Assembly: GCA_030427805.1 (NCBI GenBank)
Contig: JAUICP010000006.1
Coordinates: 256,740-320,739, forward strand
Direction of reading: 5' to 3'
Length of the DNA stretch: 64,000 nucleotides
Origin: Bdellovibrionia bacterium
GTDB taxonomy: Bacteria; Bdellovibrionota; Bdellovibrionia; Bdellovibrionales; JAGQZY01
In this document: positions 43,646 to 55,300 of the stretch, piece after piece
Position numbering within the stretch: the first letter of the stretch is position 1
Layout: every line of letters begins with the position of its first letter
Translations under genes and position numbers: made by a program
Notes under the pieces: generated by a model
Databases searched by the model: none
What the model saw: only the letters and a program-made list of their open reading frames with translations
What the model was told of the DNA's origin: nothing

Positions 43646-45214
43646 TCAATTTTGTGTACAGGACTTGATCGCTTGAACGACCGATTCTTTTGTAAAGGGC
43701 TTTTTGATCACTTCATAGACAGTGAGCTGCGAATCTTCTTCTCTCAATTCGGGCAAACTCACTCCTCCGGTCACCAATATCAACTTGGTGAGTTCACTGA
43801 GGTAGGGCTTGGCTTCGGCAAACAGCCGATCGCCATTCAGGCCAGGCATATGAAAGTCTGAAAAGATAAAGTGGAATTCCTGCTCTTGAATCATGCGAAG
43901 GGCATCTTCACCGTTCTTGGCTTCAAAAACTTCAAGACCCAACTCTTCGAGGTATTCACTGAGTATTTCGCGAATCTGCGACTCATCATCAATGACCAAT
44001 GCTTTTCCTGAAATCTGATAATGGCTCGGTGAATTCTTAAAGCGTGGAAACTTTCGACAATCTTCTCCCTGACAGCCTCGATCCAGTGGGAGTTCCACCG
44101 TAAATTCACTTCCCTGCCCTGGCACTGACTTGACCGATAGGCTTCCGCCCATCTCACTCACATGTTCACTAACAAAGCTTAATCCGAGCCCCGTTCCACG
44201 GCCCACCTCTTTGGTCGTAAAAAAGGGGTTTAAAATTTTATCTTGAATCTCTAGGGGTATTCCCACGCCGCTATCTTTAATGGTTAAACGAACGCGACCA
44301 TTATCAGCCTCTGTTAAAGTCACCTGAATTTCTTTTATCGTCGAATTTTCGACGGCATCTTTGGCATTACTGAGAAGATTCATAATCACTTGCTGTAAAT
44401 TACCGAGTTGTCCGCGAACGCAGAATTGAATGGGCGTATCTACCACTTTTAAATCAATACCCTCGTTTTTGTAAATTTCAGAAACAAGGTTCATGGTTTG
44501 CTCGAGAGCTTCATTTAAAGAAACGACATCGACTCGATCGTTGTCTGCACGAGAGTAGACCCGCAAGCCATCAACGATTCGGCGAATGCGCTCACTGGCC
44601 TCTTGAATATTACTGATTTCTTTTTCGAGCTTTTCGGGCGCGCCCTGATATTCGGCAATCTTCTTTTTGAGGCGCTCGAGGTTTCCATTGAGGATGGCCA
44701 GTGGGTTATTAATTTCATGGCCGACACCGGCGGCGAGTTGTCCGATCGAGGCTAATTTTGAATGATGGACCAGTTCGCGATTGGCTCTTTTTTCTGCGGT
44801 GAGATCGCGCCATAAAGTAAAAAGAAGTTTTCCGTCGACATCAGATTCAATCCCGACCAAACTCACTTCAACCGGAAAGTCCTCGCCATCAAAACGGCGG
44901 TGGATCCATTCAAAACGATTAAAGCCCCGCTCAAAAGCGATGGCGATCATTTCGTTAGCTTTAACAAATGACTCTTTCCCACAGGGTTGAAACTCGGGCG
45001 ATAATTCTGAGGGGTGAGTATTTAAAACCTGATCACGGTCTTTAGCCTTCAGCATGCGAACCGTGGCTTCGTTACACTCCACAAACTCTTGGTCTTTAAT
45101 AACTAGAACCGCATCAAGAGTGACGGCAAAAATCTCTTCGAGATTTTGGTTGATTCGCGAAAGATCAATTTTTTTTCTTGAGGACTTTTTCTGTCCTTGA
45201 GTTCTCGTTTCCAT
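43646..45214 (-). CDS. Soluble PAS-histidine kinase with C-terminal receiver domain
   Basis: A 522-residue hybrid sensor kinase without transmembrane segments. It has a PAS domain (about 23-140), HisKA with phospho-acceptor His166 (GHEINNPLAIL), and an ATPase domain with N box (MNLLSNAKDAV) and G boxes (DSGVGIP, GRGTGLGLSF). A C-terminal receiver follows, with the phospho-acceptor Asp near residue 453 (FSDFHMPG) and Lys in IKKPF. No output regulator is nearby. It may sense a cytoplasmic signal through PAS. The ATG at 45214 is preferred over a TTG at 45223. Confidence 0.92.
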   Translation of the reverse strand: METRTQGQKKSSRKKIDLSRINQNLEEIFAVTLDAVLVIKDQEFVECNEATVRMLKAKDRDQVLNTHPSELSPEFQPCGKESFVKANEMIAIAFERGFNRFEWIHRRFDGEDFPVEVSLVGIESDVDGKLLFTLWRDLTAEKRANRELVHHSKLASIGQLAAGVGHEINNPLAILNGNLERLKKKIAEYQGAPEKLEKEISNIQEASERIRRIVDGLRVYSRADNDRVDVVSLNEALEQTMNLVSEIYKNEGIDLKVVDTPIQFCVRGQLGNLQQVIMNLLSNAKDAVENSTIKEIQVTLTEADNGRVRLTIKDSGVGIPLEIQDKILNPFFTTKEVGRGTGLGLSFVSEHVSEMGGSLSVKSVPGQGSEFTVELPLDRGCQGEDCRKFPRFKNSPSHYQISGKALVIDDESQIREILSEYLEELGLEVFEAKNGEDALRMIQEQEFHFIFSDFHMPGLNGDRLFAEAKPYLSELTKLILVTGGVSLPELREEDSQLTVYEVIKKPFTKESVVQAIKSCTQN

Positions 45215-45368
45215 GCCCAGCAAGGCCCCTTAATCTGCCAGAATTATTGTCTGGATTTAGGGGCAAATTCAAGCCGAAATAGGGATTTTTAGGGCTTTTA
45301 AAAGGATTTCACGATGGAATTTACAGTGACTTTCCCCTCAGCTATCCCCATGGAGATCCCAATGGAAA

Positions 45369-48300
45369 CTATTGACAGGTCGGATACTCGGGCTTCTCAG
45401 GAAGCATATATTTGTTGATCGCCGGTTCTGTAACGAGAAATCCCTTAGAAATGCGGTAGAACTCAGCTGACCAGCCCCGCAAAATACCCAACTGCTCCGG
45501 GTCAATGTCCTCGGCCGGCATGGTGTGAATATCATCCAATAGTGAAATCCTCAGGTCAGTGCGTGACTGATTGAAAAAGCTGTAGTCGACCAGTGACTTC
45601 TGACGGGCATAGCAGAAAGTCTCTTGCACAAGATCGAGCCTATGGGCACTCAGGCGGTTATAAAAACCCGTCATCATCTCTTCGAACTTTTCGTTGAGCG
45701 GGATGAACAAACCATCCATCTGTACAATACTTCGATAGTAAGCTTCGACCTCACCTAAACCTTCGGGGCTTTTAACCTGGGGCGCATCGGTGAGATTCAG
45801 TAAGACAATCCAAAGTGGATTCTCATCAGACTCGTCCATCAGGGTCGAGAATAGGTATTCGTAGGGGTACCGAGTCAGTCCGTCATATTTAATCAAAAAT
45901 GATGTAATTCCATTATCTAAAAGTGGGTTTTCTGCCAAGGTCGTGTGGTAACGGGTGATATTATCTCTAAAGTCCTCAAAGAAATGGGGCATCTTAGCTA
46001 GATCGAGAAGCTTCTCTTCGCTCGGCACACCTTCCTCCTTGGGGAGGACGTTATCTAAGCTATAGATGTTATAGATCACAGAGATCTTTTCAAAAAGCTC
46101 TTCAAGACTGACTTCTGATAACTTCTCTGAGCTATTTTTATAAAAGAGCTCTTCGCTGTTAAAGTAATTACTGGTCATATAAAGCTCGTAAAAAGTCTTC
46201 ATAAGATAAAATAAGTTAGACTCACTCGGAAGCTTAAAGGCCCAGGTCACCATATCCTGGGTTCTCTGTATTTTTGTAAAGCTCGAATTAAAAGCGCGCT
46301 CAATAAAAACATCCACATCCGGGTGGTAAGGAATCCACTGGTGTCGCTTCTTTTCGCTCTCAGAAAAGCGATTCAGATTGTACTCAATTTTTGCCCGCGG
46401 CTTTATTTGATAGCTCCCCGTCTGGCCCAATTGTTTGGCAGCTAACTCTGAGCCCTCGGTCATGTAGTGGGCATAACGCAAACTCATCTCAAGAAGACTT
46501 AAACGATAACGATCGGGATGAATGTTCTGGGTAAATTCATTGAGGTGTGGAGCCAGACCAAGGCGATCATAGTCCTTGAACCCATCATAAGAAGCTCCAC
46601 TCGCCATTTCGGTCATGGCTTTGTGAATTTCTGCAAAGTGCAGGTATTCAAACCACATAATGTGAAGTCTTCTCTTAACCTCTATGTTTTGTATGGCCGA
46701 ATAACACTCAAAGGAATTAACAGTCACATCGTGAACGAAGTTAACGGCCTCTTTGTGGATGCGGTAAATTTCTTCATTCACACCCATTTCGCTATCGGTT
46801 CCAAGTGAAGTGGATTTAACTTGGGCCACCTGGGATAACTGATTTCGCAAAAATCTTCTAAATTGAATGTACTTAGCGGCATCAATCCTTAAGTAAGACA
46901 GGAACTCATTAAATTTCTGTTGAAAAGGGTTAAACACCAAAAGTCCGTTATTGGATTCCGTATAGGTATGGGTATCGATACTCGATAGATAAATCAGGTA
47001 ATCTGATGCTTCGACTTCTCGGCCAGCGACAAAGGCGTCGTATTCAGGCCGGCAAAAGGGAGCCAGGCTGTAGTATTTATGGGAAGAATTGGAGTCTTTA
47101 AAAAACTGCAACTGATCTTCAAAGTACTTTAACTGATTAATAGCGTAGTGATTGACGACGAACTTATAAATCTCGTCATCAGCAATCTCGAGTTTTTGAA
47201 AAAAGCCGGTTCCCAGTCCAAACGAAAACGAATGCATGAATTCAAGCTGACTCGGATACCGATAAGCACCCTCATCAAGACCTAACTCAAAAATGGGCAT
47301 GCCAAAACCCTGAATAAACTCTGTTAAGAGCTTTTCGGCATTGACTTCAATCAATTGAAAATTGGCGTTGAGACTCGTTTGCTTAATATCTTTTAAATGG
47401 TAAAGAGCTCCCATAATGGCTGGGTACTCGATAAACATCTTTAGGTTTTTAGAAAGAGAGAGAAAGCGCTTTTCGATTTCATCGTATCGAGTCACACTCG
47501 GTGGCAAAAGGATTCTAAAACTAAAGGTCTGTACCCGGCCAAAACTCTCGCGCAAAGAAACGATGGAGTCTTTAGTGGGTCTTAATTTATTTTGCAGTTC
47601 TTTAAGAAACGACGAACTACTGGCCTGGGTTTTAACATAGGTGAGGATTTCGAGGAGTTTCTCAGCCGACTGCAAGGACTCAACGATCAAACGCTGACTG
47701 AGGTAGTTGTCGACCTGATCAAGGCACTGGGCCTTTTCGTCACTTCCTGCTCGACTCCAAAGTTGATCTAAATCAGAGTACTCGAGAAGTCCGCGGTAAA
47801 TTCGATCTAAACTAAATAGACAGAGATCATAGTTTTGAATCGGCTCGAGATTAAAAAACGTATAACTATAATCCGGGATGATTTTTGTTAAATGGGCCAT
47901 TGACTTCGAATCACCCATGAAGTCACTTTCAATCAAATTTTGCGGTAAAGTTCCCGCCTGGGCCCAAAGGGGCCAAAGAATTCTTCGAATGCGATTCATC
48001 TCCGAAAGATCATCCGTACGGTAAAGCCAGGGTTTGAATTCTCTGGCAAGGCGCTCGATGGCTTCTGTATCTTCACTACCAATAGTTTGTGTGATCACCG
48101 TAAGAGCTCTAAAAAATACTGATTGTAAATACGGATCACCAGAAAAAAGCTCTGTTTTAAGTTCAGCTGAATGCAGAATGAAAAACTCCTGCAACTCACG
48201 ACTGAGATCGCCCACTTGAGTGATATAACTCATGAGAGCGTAGCGCGACCAGTGGGGGCTGACTTGAATTTTCTGGGCTTGAGCGAGGCGCGCGATTTCA

Positions 48301-48800
48301 AAAAACACCTTATGACTGAAGTGATCCTGCTTGTAGATGATCAAGAGTTCACAATCTCTTTTTTCGATCTCACAATTAGATTGGATCGAGGCCATGTAAT
48401 GGGGAATGAGCCCTTGAAGTTCTGCGTATTTTTCAGCGTCGATGAGGGCGAGAAGTGAGCGGTTGATAAGATTTAACCGACTTCTAAAAACATCGGATCT
48501 GGCATTTTCAAGGTCCAAGACCTTCTCGCTCGAAAGTGCTTCTTTAATCAGAGCCTCTAACTCGCCGGGCTCAGTCACTTCATCTTGCTTGTAGATTTCA
48601 TTGGACTCATTGACCGCAAGAGTGTCGAGCACAGGGTCTGCGACCCCAAGCCGCTCCCTTTCGGGAGATGTTTCGTGGATTTGACTGGGCGGTGCTGTAC
48701 CATTTGTACAGGCTGGCCCCACCCCTCCAATCACCAATAAGAGCATCAAATGGAGCGGCAAAAATCCTTTAAAATACGAGGACAGATCTATTCTGTACAC
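45369..48800 (-). CDS. Giant exported lipoprotein A (paralogue of the upstream gene)
   Basis: A 1143-residue lipoprotein of no family I recognise. GTG 48800 is chosen because AGGGAG lies seven bases upstream and it gives a proper signal peptide with Cys31 in GGVGPAC. The mature part is almost wholly helical, without obvious catalytic motifs. Its segments line up in order with the product of the upstream gene: FKPWLY/FKPWSY, LFSLDRIYRGLL/LFIIDRLFSGHL, NLKMFIEYP/NIKFFLTYP, WIPYHPDVDVFIERAF/LIPWSENYEQFIKSAF. The two are therefore diverged tandem duplicates. It overlaps that gene by 13 bases and is the last gene of the metzincin operon. Confidence 0.75.
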   Translation of the reverse strand: MYRIDLSSYFKGFLPLHLMLLLVIGGVGPACTNGTAPPSQIHETSPERERLGVADPVLDTLAVNESNEIYKQDEVTEPGELEALIKEALSSEKVLDLENARSDVFRSRLNLINRSLLALIDAEKYAELQGLIPHYMASIQSNCEIEKRDCELLIIYKQDHFSHKVFFEIARLAQAQKIQVSPHWSRYALMSYITQVGDLSRELQEFFILHSAELKTELFSGDPYLQSVFFRALTVITQTIGSEDTEAIERLAREFKPWLYRTDDLSEMNRIRRILWPLWAQAGTLPQNLIESDFMGDSKSMAHLTKIIPDYSYTFFNLEPIQNYDLCLFSLDRIYRGLLEYSDLDQLWSRAGSDEKAQCLDQVDNYLSQRLIVESLQSAEKLLEILTYVKTQASSSSFLKELQNKLRPTKDSIVSLRESFGRVQTFSFRILLPPSVTRYDEIEKRFLSLSKNLKMFIEYPAIMGALYHLKDIKQTSLNANFQLIEVNAEKLLTEFIQGFGMPIFELGLDEGAYRYPSQLEFMHSFSFGLGTGFFQKLEIADDEIYKFVVNHYAINQLKYFEDQLQFFKDSNSSHKYYSLAPFCRPEYDAFVAGREVEASDYLIYLSSIDTHTYTESNNGLLVFNPFQQKFNEFLSYLRIDAAKYIQFRRFLRNQLSQVAQVKSTSLGTDSEMGVNEEIYRIHKEAVNFVHDVTVNSFECYSAIQNIEVKRRLHIMWFEYLHFAEIHKAMTEMASGASYDGFKDYDRLGLAPHLNEFTQNIHPDRYRLSLLEMSLRYAHYMTEGSELAAKQLGQTGSYQIKPRAKIEYNLNRFSESEKKRHQWIPYHPDVDVFIERAFNSSFTKIQRTQDMVTWAFKLPSESNLFYLMKTFYELYMTSNYFNSEELFYKNSSEKLSEVSLEELFEKISVIYNIYSLDNVLPKEEGVPSEEKLLDLAKMPHFFEDFRDNITRYHTTLAENPLLDNGITSFLIKYDGLTRYPYEYLFSTLMDESDENPLWIVLLNLTDAPQVKSPEGLGEVEAYYRSIVQMDGLFIPLNEKFEEMMTGFYNRLSAHRLDLVQETFCYARQKSLVDYSFFNQSRTDLRISLLDDIHTMPAEDIDPEQLGILRGWSAEFYRISKGFLVTEPAINKYMLPEKPEYPTCQ

Positions 48801-51800
48801 CCAGGAGCTCCCTCTCGGTAAAAGCACTCAATGGGCTTATAGTCCGTAAAATAGGACTCTCCCTGCCCAACGCTATAAAAATTCAAAGTTCGCTGATAGA
48901 AATTCTTATCCACATACTTTTTAAAATCCTCAATCTCTTCACTGTCGATCAACTCAATATTTCCTGAGCGCGACTTCGACTCTATGGGGTCTCTGGCTGT
49001 TTCAAACCTGAAAGCTTGTACCGAGCCCATTTCTTCTTCGAGCTTATCGATGGCCACCTTAAAAGAGCGCGTCTTATCAAGAAGCCCATAGGTGAAGTGC
49101 ATGTACTCTTTTCTCAACTCAGAAATCAAGTAATCTGGCGGATTAAAAAAGAAGTCTAAAAGATCCCTTTGTGCCTCGTAAAAGTGAACAGTGGCCATAA
49201 TCCCATTTTTAAGGGCGTTATTAAACTTCACATCGAGCTTTGGAAAGACATGTCCTCGCAAGGTCAAAAAGTAATTATCAAAGAATGTGAGTGGCTTGTT
49301 CACATTATTATCGGCAAAGAACATCTTAAGTATCACCGCTTGATCAAACTTTGAAAGCTTCTCGATCCGTTGATAAAGGGCCAGGTCCTTTTCATCCATA
49401 TGCAGAAGTTCGATCCAGCTCAAGTAATCGTGCACTAATTCATCGGCGGTAATTTCATAGGACTTTTTAGCACATTGGGTGATCTCGCGCTTGTTACACT
49501 GACGGTCGTATTCATCGAGCTGCCCAGTAACATATTGCTCAAGAAGGACATCAAAGCGGTTTTTAACAAAGTTAATATCTTCGATTCCGTAAACCCAACC
49601 GAGCATGTACTTCTTGCTCGTTCCAGATCCCTCAGACCAGTAAAGGGCCCTGAAAGCTGACTTAATAAACTGCTCGTAGTTTTCGGACCAAGGAATGAGT
49701 TGAATGTCATTGCTATTTGGATTTTCGATCAGCTTAATTCGCGTAAAGTCCACAGGCATATCGATGGTATATTTAAGGTCGGTCGAACCGATATTTAGAC
49801 TTTGACCACCATTTTCGAGAACTTTCTTTAAGGTCAGTAAGAGGTCGATTTTGTGAAGCGAATACTGTTGTTCATTAATTCGGCCTTCGTAACCGCTGTA
49901 GCCTCCTGGCCCACTCACATCAAGGCTGATCTCTGGCTCCGTCACACCTTGGGATTGAAGCTCCTGAAAGAAGGCTTCGTCCTTTCCACGGCGACGGGCT
50001 AACTCAAAGTAGACCTTTGTAAAATACTTTTCGAAGTAGTCATTAATATACTCTTGGACTTGAAACTCTTTTTCGAAGAACTGGCGCAAGCACGTATCGG
50101 CAAGCTTATTGTGCTGGCTAATATAAGAGTTAATCTCGCGCTTAAGAGAGTCCACCTCGTTCATTTGGTTCTGAATCAAGGTACTAAAGGTCGAAAATTT
50201 ACTCTCTTTAAGGGTATCGCTAATAATGCCATTGGATGCTAAATTCTCAAGGGTCTTCTCGTACATGTGGGTCACGAGGCGAACAACCATTTCTCTTTCG
50301 ACCACAATGGCACGAAGTTCAAGAATCAGGTTATTCACATCAGCTCCGGTCACTCCCGCTGAAGAATCTTGGGCATAAAAATTCACCAAAGGTTTTGCGA
50401 TATCAAAAAGGGCAAATTGGTTGAGATCTTCGAGGTACTTTGAGATCTGAATTTTCTGTTGGCCTTCAAAACGTCGGCACTCTCTTCGGAACTCAAGAAA
50501 CTTCACATCGTTGACTTGGTTGCGTAGAGAGTTTCGATCGGCAATCATAGACGACTTAATCGAAAAAAGAAGCTTTTCAATGAGGTACGAGTAAAAATAG
50601 GTCTCCGAAAAAGACGAAGACGCCTTTTCGTCGTAAACGCTCGAAAAGATGTTCACCGTTGCAAAGTTCATCATGTAGTAGACCGAAAACAAAGCCTGAA
50701 TCTTATTGATACTTGATTCATCGCCACCAAAGCGAAACCACATGCCTTCACTGCCTTTGAACATTCTTAAAATCGAGGCATCGTCGACCTTTACATCTTG
50801 GTCAAACCAGGTTGATAGGCCCTCGACTTCGCGACCGCGAAGAAGATAGCTATAGATCATCATATTCGGATAAGTGAGAAAGAATTTAATATTCTCACTT
50901 AAAACCGTTATGTTACGCTCTGTCTTAAGGTATTCTTGAGTCGACCATCTACCGGCCTTTAAATTACTTTCTAAAAAGTTCTTAACGAAGTTGACCCGAT
51001 CTAAAAAGCGGGACCACTCGCGCGTCAAGGTATGACTCTTTCTAAGAACGTTTTGCAGGCGATCGACTCGGGATTCATCAAATTCAAAAAAGAGATTGGC
51101 GAGATTCTTAGTCGTTTGCGCCGAAAGGGCCGCAATACGAATCTTGAGATAGGAATTGGCCGTCTCTAAAAGTCGTGTCTGTGCTGTTTTACCATCGACC
51201 GTAGGCTTTGGAATCTGCTGCCAAATCGAAGTCACATCGGCAATCGACAAGTGACCCGAAAACAAGCGATCGATAATAAAGAGATTTACATCGTCTTGGG
51301 GCTTTATAGAGGTAAACTGAATCCCTTGAGCCAGTGCCTTAAGCTCTGCCCCTTGAAATTCTTTTTCGCGATAGAAGTAGGTTCCAGCGATATCCTGTTC
51401 TTTTTCGCGAATTCGCGTAATTTCGTCTCTAAAAGTAGAGGCAACGATTTCTGGATCTTGCAAAAGAATCTCAGTAGACAACTCAAAGAGCTTTTGTGCG
51501 GCAAAGCCGAGATCACTATTGGTCTTTTGCGAGTAACTCCAAGGTTTGAAATCAATTAAAAATTGTTGAAAATCATCGGAATTGGTTTTACTGGGATCGA
51601 GCCACTCTAATAAGAGCTTAACGACTCGTACAAATTTAGTTCGCGATGCTTGCTCCTGACGACTCCCCGTTTCGAGATAGGAGATCAGTTTTGAAGAATG
51701 TCTTAGGAAGAGTAAATCCAGTTCTGAATCGGGCCCTTTTCTCAATTCGAGTGAAAAGGCAAAAAGATTGAGAAGTTCTTTATTTTCTTCTGGAGTCGGC

Positions 51801-52336
51801 TCGTCACCAAAGCTTGTCAGACGCAATCTTATATAGTGGTAAACCACTTTATAACTATAGGTATCAGTCTTAAAGAAATTCACCGTCTGGCATTCGGTCA
51901 GGTTTTCGCCACAACCGATTTTCAATAAATTCACATACTCATGAAGCCAGTTCTGGTTGAGGTCTGTGCTTGTCACCGAAGCGTGGTTTTCGCCAACCAT
52001 TCTGAGAAGTCCCAAGTTATAGGCCGTAAGAAGGCGAATCAAAGAATCATCTTCGAGGGCTTCAGGAGATGCCACCTTTTCGCTATTGACCACATAGGAC
52101 CGAGCCTGTTCCATAAGACCCATATAATCACCGGCCGTTCCATTGCGCGTGGCCTCGATCAAATCTCTCGCTAAATCATTCACGCTCTCGGAATCGTAGT
52201 TTTTAAGCTGTTTAGAAACCTCGACACCAAGGGCCTCTGGTTGAGGAGACGCTTCGTGGCGGTTTTTAACCACCTTTTCGGTATCGCAACCAAAAATCAC
52301 TAAACTCAAACTGATCAATAAAAATATCTTTTTCAT
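48788..52336 (-). CDS. Giant exported lipoprotein B
   Basis: An 1182-residue lipoprotein with a short signal peptide and lipobox IFGC (Cys17). It is helical throughout and I see no known domain. It is a diverged paralogue of lipoprotein A downstream, sharing colinear motifs over most of the length. A Gly-rich break (SGPGGYSGYEGRI) lies about three-quarters along and is absent from A. The ATG shares its A with the TGA stop of the metzincin gene (TGATG), so translation is tightly coupled. A stalk, scaffold or partner role for the protease is inference. Confidence 0.75.
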   Translation of the reverse strand: MKKIFLLISLSLVIFGCDTEKVVKNRHEASPQPEALGVEVSKQLKNYDSESVNDLARDLIEATRNGTAGDYMGLMEQARSYVVNSEKVASPEALEDDSLIRLLTAYNLGLLRMVGENHASVTSTDLNQNWLHEYVNLLKIGCGENLTECQTVNFFKTDTYSYKVVYHYIRLRLTSFGDEPTPEENKELLNLFAFSLELRKGPDSELDLLFLRHSSKLISYLETGSRQEQASRTKFVRVVKLLLEWLDPSKTNSDDFQQFLIDFKPWSYSQKTNSDLGFAAQKLFELSTEILLQDPEIVASTFRDEITRIREKEQDIAGTYFYREKEFQGAELKALAQGIQFTSIKPQDDVNLFIIDRLFSGHLSIADVTSIWQQIPKPTVDGKTAQTRLLETANSYLKIRIAALSAQTTKNLANLFFEFDESRVDRLQNVLRKSHTLTREWSRFLDRVNFVKNFLESNLKAGRWSTQEYLKTERNITVLSENIKFFLTYPNMMIYSYLLRGREVEGLSTWFDQDVKVDDASILRMFKGSEGMWFRFGGDESSINKIQALFSVYYMMNFATVNIFSSVYDEKASSSFSETYFYSYLIEKLLFSIKSSMIADRNSLRNQVNDVKFLEFRRECRRFEGQQKIQISKYLEDLNQFALFDIAKPLVNFYAQDSSAGVTGADVNNLILELRAIVVEREMVVRLVTHMYEKTLENLASNGIISDTLKESKFSTFSTLIQNQMNEVDSLKREINSYISQHNKLADTCLRQFFEKEFQVQEYINDYFEKYFTKVYFELARRRGKDEAFFQELQSQGVTEPEISLDVSGPGGYSGYEGRINEQQYSLHKIDLLLTLKKVLENGGQSLNIGSTDLKYTIDMPVDFTRIKLIENPNSNDIQLIPWSENYEQFIKSAFRALYWSEGSGTSKKYMLGWVYGIEDINFVKNRFDVLLEQYVTGQLDEYDRQCNKREITQCAKKSYEITADELVHDYLSWIELLHMDEKDLALYQRIEKLSKFDQAVILKMFFADNNVNKPLTFFDNYFLTLRGHVFPKLDVKFNNALKNGIMATVHFYEAQRDLLDFFFNPPDYLISELRKEYMHFTYGLLDKTRSFKVAIDKLEEEMGSVQAFRFETARDPIESKSRSGNIELIDSEEIEDFKKYVDKNFYQRTLNFYSVGQGESYFTDYKPIECFYREGAPGCTE

Positions 52337-55300
52337 CAGTTCTTCTCCATCACGCTAAGCACAGGTAAAAAGAACTGACCGTTAAGTAATGCTGCCGAAC
52401 CACCGACAGAGATAATTCCGCGAAGGGCTTCGGTACAATCTCTTCTCTCGGGAAGTTCCTTACCAGAAATTCCTTCGGAGTAGTATTTTTCGAAAGCGCG
52501 GTCGATTGAAACAAAGAAGTCATCTTGCTTGAGGGGCTGACCACCGATGTTTTGACTGTACTCAAAACCTTCAAAGTTTTCTTCGTTAAAGTAATAGCTC
52601 AAACCATTGTCATAGAGTGGGCCATTAATACAGTTATCAAAGAAGCGATCGTGGAGGGTTTTAAGCTCTGTTTTAACACTCACCGAAGAGAGGCGATCTT
52701 TTCGATCCTTTTCAGACTCGATCACGATGGCGTAACCATAGGCCACCCCTTTGTCTTCTTTACTCTGACCAAAGAATTTCACCTTACCCATGGGCAGGAT
52801 AAAACTCTCACCCTGGCCTTTGGCGATAAAACGTCCGCCCGGTAACATATAGACCGAATCCACCGGTGTAAATGAACGGGTTTGGAAATCGTAGATATTG
52901 GCCGAAAAGTGAGTCACCCGAGAGTTATTATTGTGCTTGTAATGCTCCTTAAAAAGAACAATTCCGCCCTTTATATTAAAGCTTGATTGTTCGCGAATTC
53001 GCGTGAGCAACTCATCGGGAAAGTAAAGGGAGTCGTTACTAAAGTACATCATAAAGGACATGGCACCAATGGAGGGTACTAAACGTCCCACCACCGTCGT
53101 TTCACTTTCGGCACTACTTCCGTCTCTGAGGTTGTTGGCAACGGCTGATGATAGGGCCTTTGTATACTGAAGCGGATAAAGGGAAGCATAAGTATACAAG
53201 GCTGAAGGGTCGGCATACCTTGGGATCGGCCCAAAGTACCAGGCCACAAACGGGCGCACGGTCGTTAAATTATAAAGACTCATGATTTTTAAAGGAATGG
53301 CTGTGAGTTCCTGCCAAGTTCCCATAAAGCGCGACCAATCTGTGGTCACATCACCACCGGTCAGTCCACCTGGGTATACATAGCTATCAAAATCATAGCG
53401 CGTGTAATCGGTCGCCGTGAGGCTCATGATTTTTTCATACTCTTCAATCACGCGGCCATTGACCTGACAAAGTTCTTTAAATTCGGCATTGGCGGGATCG
53501 TCAAAAATCTCAACCAAGAGTGAGTTCTGGCGGCTCGCCCCCGTACATGTGTCATAGAAGTCGAGAAGGTTTTGCTCCTCTTCGGCAATCTTTCTAATGA
53601 GTGGTTGAAATTCTGGTTTTTGTCTCATGTAATCGTAAAAAATTCGAACGCGACCAAGAATTCGCATGGCCTTGTACCAAAGGTATCCTTCGCGACTCCA
53701 CGAAGAGGTTCCCGACTGGTTCGTAAACGAAAACAAGGTTGTTACGATATTGTCTTTGATCCCAACAAAGTAGTTATCGACAATTTCGCCGGCTTTATTG
53801 CCGCGATCAAAGCGATTACAGTAGGGGTCCACACCGAGAGTGGCTTCATAGTCATTACAAGTGGGCATGAAGGCGGTTTTATACTCAGGATTTTCTGGGT
53901 CCGCTTCTGGAATGATTCCGTTCCCCGGAACTGAAGCAAATTTGAAATCTGGAGTACTCGCCTCATCCTTATATGTCGGATATTCTCCACGATAAATATA
54001 TCTGAGAGAAAGGATATCTTGAATTCCGGGCTTCATATCTTCATAGGTCGTTAAGATCTCAGAGCGCGGATCACGATAACCCATGACAGAAGTGGTATTG
54101 GTAAATCCCTTTTCTTTTGTGGCAAGAGCTTTTAAGCCCTGGCGCTCAGCTTCGGTATCACCGTCGGCAAAGCCATCAATGTATTTGGCTGGAACGGTTC
54201 CGTCTTTGGGCACAATGTTTTCTTTAAACTGGTGACCGAGACCGAGCATGTGACCCACTTCGTGTAAGAGAAGTTCTTTTACGATGCGTCTCATACCGGT
54301 GACGTAATCGAGGTTGTTTTCGCGATTGGACATTTCAAGAAGCCAGCTTCCAGCGATATCAATAAATCTTCGATCAAGATCTTGGGTGTGACCATTGGTC
54401 CACGCAAAGGCCGTGTTTTGATCAAGGCTTTCAACACCGGCAGTGATGTCTTCGGTTCGAAGCTCTGTTGGATCAATGGGTGTTGGGGCAACAGGAGTCG
54501 TGCTGGGCTCCTGGGACATTCTTAATGGTATCGGCTGATAACCCATAAGGCTTTGCCAGCTAAATCCCCGGGAAACCCTTTGGGATTCGCGAAGCATTTG
54601 CGAAAATTCTTTTTGCGCATCCTGCATAAGAAAGGCCGTGTACTGGTTTATCTTTCTTTGATTATCAGGAACATTTAAATCCAGACCAAGGCTCTCACCG
54701 ATCATGCCATCAAGACCCACGGGATCGTTAAAACCCATTTGCGCCATGAAATCCTGGTGCAGACCATCGGCCTTAGACATTTCTTGAATAAACTGAATAC
54801 TCTCTTTTGGCAGTTTTAGATTATGGAGCTGAGTCATGGACTGGGACGAAACTTCGCCCGTCGAATCGGTTGGTAAGAAACGCTTTAAGTAGCGCTCGAT
54901 CATCCCACCAAAAATACTGACTCCACCCCATTTGATTTGCCCGTTGAGCACATCGGCTTGGGCCATACCAATACCGAGGGGTCCGTACATACTGATTTCT
55001 TTATCGCTAATCCACTTGATGGTGGGATAGCGCAAATCAAAGGCGTATTCGTGCTCCACATCGGTCACAAGTTTTAAGTATTTTTTGTAATTACTGCGGT
55101 AGTTACCAAGGCCTTCAAATACTTGAGTAAAGGCGATGTTCCACTCTTTGATCACATCTTCAGCAATCGGCACATATTCTTCCGGAAAGCCGTGAAGATA
55201 AATTTCTTGGGGGTTTTCTGGGTCCAGCTTCCAGTGGGCGGCACTGAGCGCTTGATAAACACCATCGTGCTTCTTACCCATAACGTGAAGGACGTTTAAA

